DNA of 64,000 bases from JALYYC01 sp039922495 (lineage in GTDB: Bacteria; Chloroflexota; Dormibacteria; CF-121), in contig JBDTEO010000011.1 in assembly GCA_039922495.1 (NCBI GenBank), positions 123,821-187,820 on the forward strand. Direction: 5' to 3'. Below the pieces are notes generated by a model that saw only the letters and a list, made by a program, of their open reading frames with translations, had not been told where the DNA came from and searched no databases. Numbering within the stretch: the stretch's first letter is position 1; each line of letters begins with the position of its first letter. The position numbers and the translations under genes were made by a program. Positions 59,877 to 64,000 of this stretch are shown one piece after another.

Positions 59877-61276
59877 TGAGACGCCGGAACGCCTGGCTCC
59901 CCTGGATCCGGGTTGGGATCGACGTCGTTGCGGCGTTCTTTGGAGTCATTCTTGCCTACAACTATCGGTTCCATGTGGACCGGATTCCTATCCCGGGCCT
60001 GGAGTTGCCGGCTTTTGGCCCTTATCTCGCCGCCGCTCCAGTGGTGGTGGCTGTCTTCATCCTCACCTTCGCGTTCAATGGTGTTTACAGGATCCGGCGA
60101 GGCCGGCCATTACTCGACGAAGTCTTTGCCGTCGTGGGGGCTACCGTGCTGGCGGGGTTCGTCACGCTCGCCTTGATGTCGCTCTACCGGGGCTTCTCCT
60201 ACGCACGCTTAGTGCTCGTCTATACCGTGGTGGCGGCGCTGATCCTGATGGTGCTCGGCCGAATGATCCTCCGCCGCATCCTGATCGGCCAACAGCGTCG
60301 TGGTGTCGGAACCGAGCGCGTCCTCGTGGTTGGCACCGGGGCGGGCAGCGACCTCCTGATTCATCGGATGATGATGTTCCCGCAATACGGATACACCGTC
60401 TGTGGGGTGCTTGACGACCGCCTCGAGGTGGGGACGAATTTCGCCGGCACCTCGGTCGTTGGGTCGTTATCGGCCCTGCCCACCCAGGTGGCTACCCAGC
60501 GGATTGACCAGGTCTTTCTGGCCATTCCCGGCGCAACGCATGACCAGCTCTTGCACTTGATCAAGACCTGCGAGGATCTGAACGTCGACTTTCGGATGCT
60601 TCCGGATCTTTTTGAAATCATCACAACGCGGATGGCGGCGGACGTCGTCGATGGCATTCCCCTCGTTGGTGTGCGCCGGAGCCAGGTTGAAGGCGTCGGA
60701 CTCGTGGCCAAGCGGGCCTTCGATGTCGTAGCCGGGGTCATCCTCCTGATCGTGCTGAGCCCGCTCTGGGCAGCCCTCGCCCTCTTGATCAAATTTGGCC
60801 CGCCCGGACCGATTTTGTACCGGCAGGAGCGGGTCGGACAAGGCGGACGGCTCTTCACCCTGCTCAAGTTCCGATCTATGGTGCAAGGCGCGGAGGAAGA
60901 GACCGGGCCCATCTTTGCCACCGCGGACGATGCGCGCCGAACGCCGATCGGCCGCTGGATGCGCCGCTTCAGCCTGGACGAGCTCCCGCAACTCATCAAC
61001 ATCCTTCGAGGCGAGATGAGCCTGGTCGGGCCAAGACCGGAGCGGCCGTTCTTTGTCGAACGCTTTGGGGCAGAGATTCCACGGTACCTCGAGCGGCACC
61101 AGGTGCGCCCGGGCGTCACCGGGTGGGCCCAGTTGAACGACTTACGAGGGGATACCTCGATCGGCGACCGAACGATCTATGACCTGTACTACATCGAGAA
61201 CTGGTCGCTCGTCTTCGATATCAAGATCCTGATCCTGACGGTGGCCCGGATCTTTTCTCACCACCACGCCTACTAG
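59876..61276 (+). CDS. Undecaprenyl-phosphate sugar-1-phosphate transferase (WbaP/WcaJ type)
   Basis: Starts glycan assembly by moving hexose-1-phosphate from UDP-hexose to undecaprenyl phosphate. The 466-aa protein has four N-terminal spans (about 10-130). A CoA-binding-like domain with VLVVGTGAGSDLL follows, then a fifth membrane anchor near 278-300. The catalytic domain has LYRQERVGQGGRLFTLLKFRSM, DELPQLINILRGEMSLVGPRPE and VRPGVTGWAQLN. All family hallmarks are intact. It forms a coupled pair with the polymerase upstream. Confidence 0.94.
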   Translation: MRRRNAWLPWIRVGIDVVAAFFGVILAYNYRFHVDRIPIPGLELPAFGPYLAAAPVVVAVFILTFAFNGVYRIRRGRPLLDEVFAVVGATVLAGFVTLALMSLYRGFSYARLVLVYTVVAALILMVLGRMILRRILIGQQRRGVGTERVLVVGTGAGSDLLIHRMMMFPQYGYTVCGVLDDRLEVGTNFAGTSVVGSLSALPTQVATQRIDQVFLAIPGATHDQLLHLIKTCEDLNVDFRMLPDLFEIITTRMAADVVDGIPLVGVRRSQVEGVGLVAKRAFDVVAGVILLIVLSPLWAALALLIKFGPPGPILYRQERVGQGGRLFTLLKFRSMVQGAEEETGPIFATADDARRTPIGRWMRRFSLDELPQLINILRGEMSLVGPRPERPFFVERFGAEIPRYLERHQVRPGVTGWAQLNDLRGDTSIGDRTIYDLYYIENWSLVFDIKILILTVARIFSHHHAY

Positions 61277-61285
61277 GCCCTGTTG

Positions 61286-62110
61286 ATGGAGAAACGTCGG
61301 CGACTGGCCCGCTGGCTTCGAGGCGACGGAATCGAGATTGGGGCCCTCCATCACCCGCTAGCGGTGCCAGCGACGGCCCGAGTGACCTACGTCGACAGGC
61401 TGCCCGAGCAAGAACTCCGCCGCCACTATCAGGAACTGGCCAGCGAGAAATTTGCACCAGTCACTATGATCGGAAACGCCGAGGACCTCTCAGCCTTTAG
61501 CGACAATTCTCAAGACTTTGTCATTGCCAATCATCTCCTCGAGCACCTTGAGGATCCGATCCGGGCCCTTGTCGAATTCCATCGCGTCCTTCGGCCCGAT
61601 GGTGTGCTCTACATGGCGCTTCCCGATCCAAGGGCCAACTTCGATCGGGATCGTCAACTAACTACGCTCGCCCATTTATTGGAAGAGCACCGAAGCGGGA
61701 CGGATAAGAATCGCCTTGCGCACTACCTGGACTGGGCTCAGCATGCTGACAACGATGAACAGCCCGAGCGGCGCGCGGCAACCCTGATGGCGATGGATTA
61801 CAGCATCCATTTCCATGTCTGGTTGCCCGATACGTTCCTCGAGTTCCTGTTGGCAGCCAGGCACGAGGCGCAACTCGATCTGGAGCTCGCGGCCTTCGCT
61901 CCTCCAGAATCGCCCGAGGACAATGAGTTCATAGTCATCCTGCTCAAGGGGGCAAGCCGCCAGATCCGGCTGCCTTCCCCCGTCCCGTGGTGGCACCTGC
62001 TGGACCGGTCCGTCTGGCACCGGATTCGCCGGCGCGTCAAGGAGAGTCCTGCAGGCCCGGCGCTTCGTCCGATTTACGAGCGAATCAAGCGTCGCAGCAG
62101 CGCCCAATAG
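61286..62110 (+). CDS. SAM-dependent methyltransferase of the glycan cluster
   Basis: 274 aa from ATG 61286 (TTG 61283 is adjacent). The class I methyltransferase fold shows motif I IEIGALHHP, a post-I acidic VDRLPEQ, NAEDLSAFSDNSQDFVIANHLLEHLEDP and LRPDGVLYMALPDP. The Rossmann part is confined to the first 120 residues. Similar proteins modify sugars or aglycones in polysaccharide clusters. It starts 9 nt after the transferase, so it is likely part of the same operon; the substrate is unknown. Confidence 0.85.
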   Translation: MEKRRRLARWLRGDGIEIGALHHPLAVPATARVTYVDRLPEQELRRHYQELASEKFAPVTMIGNAEDLSAFSDNSQDFVIANHLLEHLEDPIRALVEFHRVLRPDGVLYMALPDPRANFDRDRQLTTLAHLLEEHRSGTDKNRLAHYLDWAQHADNDEQPERRAATLMAMDYSIHFHVWLPDTFLEFLLAARHEAQLDLELAAFAPPESPEDNEFIVILLKGASRQIRLPSPVPWWHLLDRSVWHRIRRRVKESPAGPALRPIYERIKRRSSAQ

Positions 62111-62187
62111 GTCTGGCGCGATGCCTCTCCATGCTTGGAGCTCCGATCTGACAAGCAGAAGCCCGGCAGGTCCGTTATAGGGCAGAG

Positions 62188-63552
62188 ATGAGCGAAGAAG
62201 TCGGGACGGGCGCGGACTACACCGCGGTCGTCAGAGACAGCCAGGCGGCCATCCTGGCGAGCGCCGAGCGGATCACCGTGGTCGGGCGCTGGGTCGTGCT
62301 CGCGGCCGCGGTGATCCTCAACCATTTCGGGAACCGCAACCCGGCCGCCTCGGTCTTCATCGTCGATGTCATCCTCTTTATCTGGGGGCTCGTCAACCTC
62401 GTCGTCTCGGTGATCCTCGTCCGTGGATTTCGCCCGGGCCGCTGGTTCGGGTTCCTGACCACCGGGATCGACCTGCTGGTTGCGACGAGCATCCTGTACT
62501 TCTCGGGCGGGTACGGTGCTCAGACCGATTTCTCGCTGCTGTTTTATCTGCTGATCGTTGCGTCCGCCGTCCGTCTGCGTTTGCCCGGTGCGCTCGCAAC
62601 CGCAGCCGTCGTCGCCCTCCTCTACGTCGTCATCGGCGGGATGACCAGCTTTGCCTCAGTGTCGCCTCCGCCCGGGTTCGTCATTGGCCGCGTGTTTCTC
62701 TTCGTGTTCGTCGCGCTGGTTGCGGGCCTACTGGTCGGCGACGTCCGGGGCAGGCTCGACCGGGCGTTGCGGACCGCGATCGAGCGGGCGACCCAACTGG
62801 ACGAGACCCGCCGCCGCGAGTCGTTCGAGAAGGAACGCGCCGAGCGACTCCAGGAGATTGACCAGGTTCGGACGGATTTCATCGCCATGGTGGCGCATGA
62901 GCTCCAGACTCCCCTGGCCAGCATCAAGACCCAGGCGGACACCCTCCTGACGCAGCAGCATCGTCTCGACCAGGAAACGCGGAGCGCACTGGTGGATGGC
63001 ATCCATCGCAGTGCGGCCAGCCTGGCCGACCTGGTCCAGGATTTTGCCGCCGTCAACCGGATCGAGAACAATCAATTCAGTTATCACTTCGAGCGACTCG
63101 ACCTCGGCGAGTTCATTAAAGAGGTCGTCGATCACTTCGGTGCCGATCCACGTCGTTTTCCCATGCGCGTCCGTGTCGAACCCGGACTGACGGTCCGTGG
63201 CGACCGGCGTCGGCTACAGCAGGCGCTGCTCAACCTGCTGAATAACGCCGTCAAATATTCGCCCCGCGGCGGAAACATTGCGGTGATCGCGGCCCCCGAC
63301 AAGGAGGGGAACGCCAAAGTCTCCGTGCACGACGAGGGTCTTGGCATTCGCGAGGAGGACCTGCCGAAGCTCTTTAACAAATTCGGCCGTCTCTTCGACA
63401 AGCGGGCGATCCACATCGGGGGCTCCGGCCTAGGCCTGTTTATCACGAAAGAAATCGTCACCGCCCATGGCGGCCACATGCTGGTCGAGAGTACGTGGGG
63501 CAAGGGGTCGACCTTTTCGTTCGTCCTGCCCCTGCTGTCAAACCAAGCCTGA
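62188..63552 (+). CDS. Membrane sensor histidine kinase
   Basis: 454 aa. Five or six N-terminal spans (about 25-185) form the input module. A coiled coil leads to HisKA, with the phospho-acceptor His in MVAHELQTPLAS near 239. The ATPase domain has N box LNLLNNAVKYSP, G1 VHDEGLGI and G2 GGSGLGLFITKE. All catalytic boxes are intact. No response regulator is adjacent in the window, so it is an orphan here. The stimulus is unknown. Confidence 0.93.
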   Translation: MSEEVGTGADYTAVVRDSQAAILASAERITVVGRWVVLAAAVILNHFGNRNPAASVFIVDVILFIWGLVNLVVSVILVRGFRPGRWFGFLTTGIDLLVATSILYFSGGYGAQTDFSLLFYLLIVASAVRLRLPGALATAAVVALLYVVIGGMTSFASVSPPPGFVIGRVFLFVFVALVAGLLVGDVRGRLDRALRTAIERATQLDETRRRESFEKERAERLQEIDQVRTDFIAMVAHELQTPLASIKTQADTLLTQQHRLDQETRSALVDGIHRSAASLADLVQDFAAVNRIENNQFSYHFERLDLGEFIKEVVDHFGADPRRFPMRVRVEPGLTVRGDRRRLQQALLNLLNNAVKYSPRGGNIAVIAAPDKEGNAKVSVHDEGLGIREEDLPKLFNKFGRLFDKRAIHIGGSGLGLFITKEIVTAHGGHMLVESTWGKGSTFSFVLPLLSNQA

Positions 63553-63569
63553 GAGACGCAAACCGACCC

Positions 63570-63575
63570 TATACT
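63570..63575 (+). promoter_or_regulatory. -10 element of tRNA-Gln
   Basis: TATACT at 63570-63575 ends 17 nt before the mature tRNA start, leaving a precursor leader of about 10 nt. Confidence 0.5.
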
Positions 63576-63592
63576 GGATCGGACCGTGCCAT

Positions 63593-63667
63593 TGGGGCGT
63601 CGCCAAGTGGTAAGGCAGCGGACTTTGGATCCGCCATTCGTAGGTTCGAATCCTACCGCCCCAGCCA
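63593..63667 (+). tRNA. tRNA-Gln (anticodon TTG)
   Basis: Acceptor TGGGGCG pairs with CGCCCCA, then discriminator G and an encoded CCA (63665-63667). The weak first pair (T-A) is typical of tRNA-Gln. The anticodon stem GCGGA/TCCGC holds loop CTTTGGA, so the anticodon is TTG. The T-arm GTAGGTTCGAATCCTAC is complete. The relic of a transposase begins 10 nt downstream. Confidence 0.95.
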
Positions 63668-63676
63668 TGTCTTGTC

Positions 63677-64000
63677 TCAAGACATCCCGGACGCCTGTCG
63701 CAAGACATTATGGACAGGCCAGCGTGCGTTGAAGGGCTGGTAGTCGCGGGTTGGCTCGATCGTCTATGCGCGGAGGACCTGGCCCTCCTCGGTGACGACG
63801 CGGACCTCAGCGCCGGCGCGAAGATGAGGACGGGCTTGTTGCGGTGAGCGGCGCCGACGCGGATGTGTCGGAGGCGGCTGCGAGAGCGCAGGGGGACCGC
63901 GCCCGTCTTGTCGATGCGGTCGTGACGGACGCGATATTGGATGGCGGTGAGCTCGGCAGCCGGTCCGGCCTTGACTCTGCCAGCGAAGGCATGGGCGGGA
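63677..64000 (-). pseudogene. Decayed IS481-family transposase, C-terminal part (cut by window edge)
   Basis: On the minus strand from the right edge, one frame reads AAELTAIQYRVRHDRIDKTG and then SRLRHIRVGAAHRNKPVLIF, matching the C-terminal part of IS481 transposases. After that the match moves to another frame (AGAEVRVVTEEGQVLRA). There it meets a TAG at about 63764 and goes on with TIEPTRDYQPFNAR, the family end. So there is one frameshift and one internal stop. The remaining part of the element is outside the window. Terminal inverted repeats were not recognised. Confidence 0.75.

Noticed and set aside
63807..63992. A 61-codon minus-strand open frame near the right edge
   Set aside because: It is a wrong frame across the transposase relic; the homologous reading lies in the other two minus frames.

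Overview
This window comes from a GC-rich bacterial chromosome (mid-60s % GC by eye). Gene content suggests a terrabacterial lineage, most likely Chloroflexota or Dormibacterota. The pointers are MurT/GatD-type peptidoglycan amidation, a DUF3105 protein, a 31-residue COX24/bS22-like ribosomal protein, a PucR regulator, a sortase with an LPxTG substrate, a ScyD/ScyE-like propeller and a class II/class I diterpene synthase pair. The phylum is an inference; no rRNA gene is present.

Layout. 1-276: the 5' part of a psuG-like gene diverging from tRNA-Leu(TAG). 461-20145: a long plus-strand run with tig, clpP-clpX-lon, valS, a zinc-ribbon membrane protein, two large unrecognised membrane proteins, maf, a DUF11 lipoprotein, DUF3105, rplU-rpmA-obg-nadD-rsfS and a PucR regulator. 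20132-27988: a minus-strand operon holding a class II diterpene cyclase, a class I terpene synthase, a GGDEF/HD-GYP cyclic-di-GMP enzyme, type 2 IPP isomerase, GGPP synthase and probably an SGNH hydrolase. An MFS transporter diverges from it. 29544-34639: tRNA-Ala(CGC), ftsH, a second lon and a thioredoxin-like lipoprotein. 34632-37140: bS22-like protein, thiolase, a small membrane protein, a Flp-type pilin and a HIT hydrolase. 37253-42665: tRNA-Ala(GGC), leuS, comEA-comEC. 42757-47534: ScyD-like propeller, BON and CBS proteins, a small acidic protein, an ATP-dependent DNA ligase and moaA. 47580-51172: holA, then rpsT, a sortase and its LPQTG substrate on the minus strand. 51212-62110: murJ, ispE, murT, gatD and genes for surface glycan synthesis. 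62188-64000: a sensor kinase, tRNA-Gln(TTG) and a decayed IS481-type transposase cut by the window edge.

The most notable system is the terpene operon. IPP isomerase and GGPP synthase supply the C20 precursor. A DxDD class II cyclase can make a bicyclic diphosphate, and a DDxxE/NSE class I synthase can ionise it. A membrane-bound enzyme with intact cyclic-di-GMP synthesis and degradation motifs lies in the middle of the same transcript. I know of no described diterpene operon with that arrangement. The product cannot be read from sequence.

Other notable points: about ten genes have a -10-like hexamer 6-10 nt before the start codon, which suggests leaderless transcripts. ComEC has lost the metal-binding motif of its metallo-beta-lactamase domain. 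holA appears to lack any ATG, GTG or TTG start. The murT and gatD genes are separated by two opposing genes.
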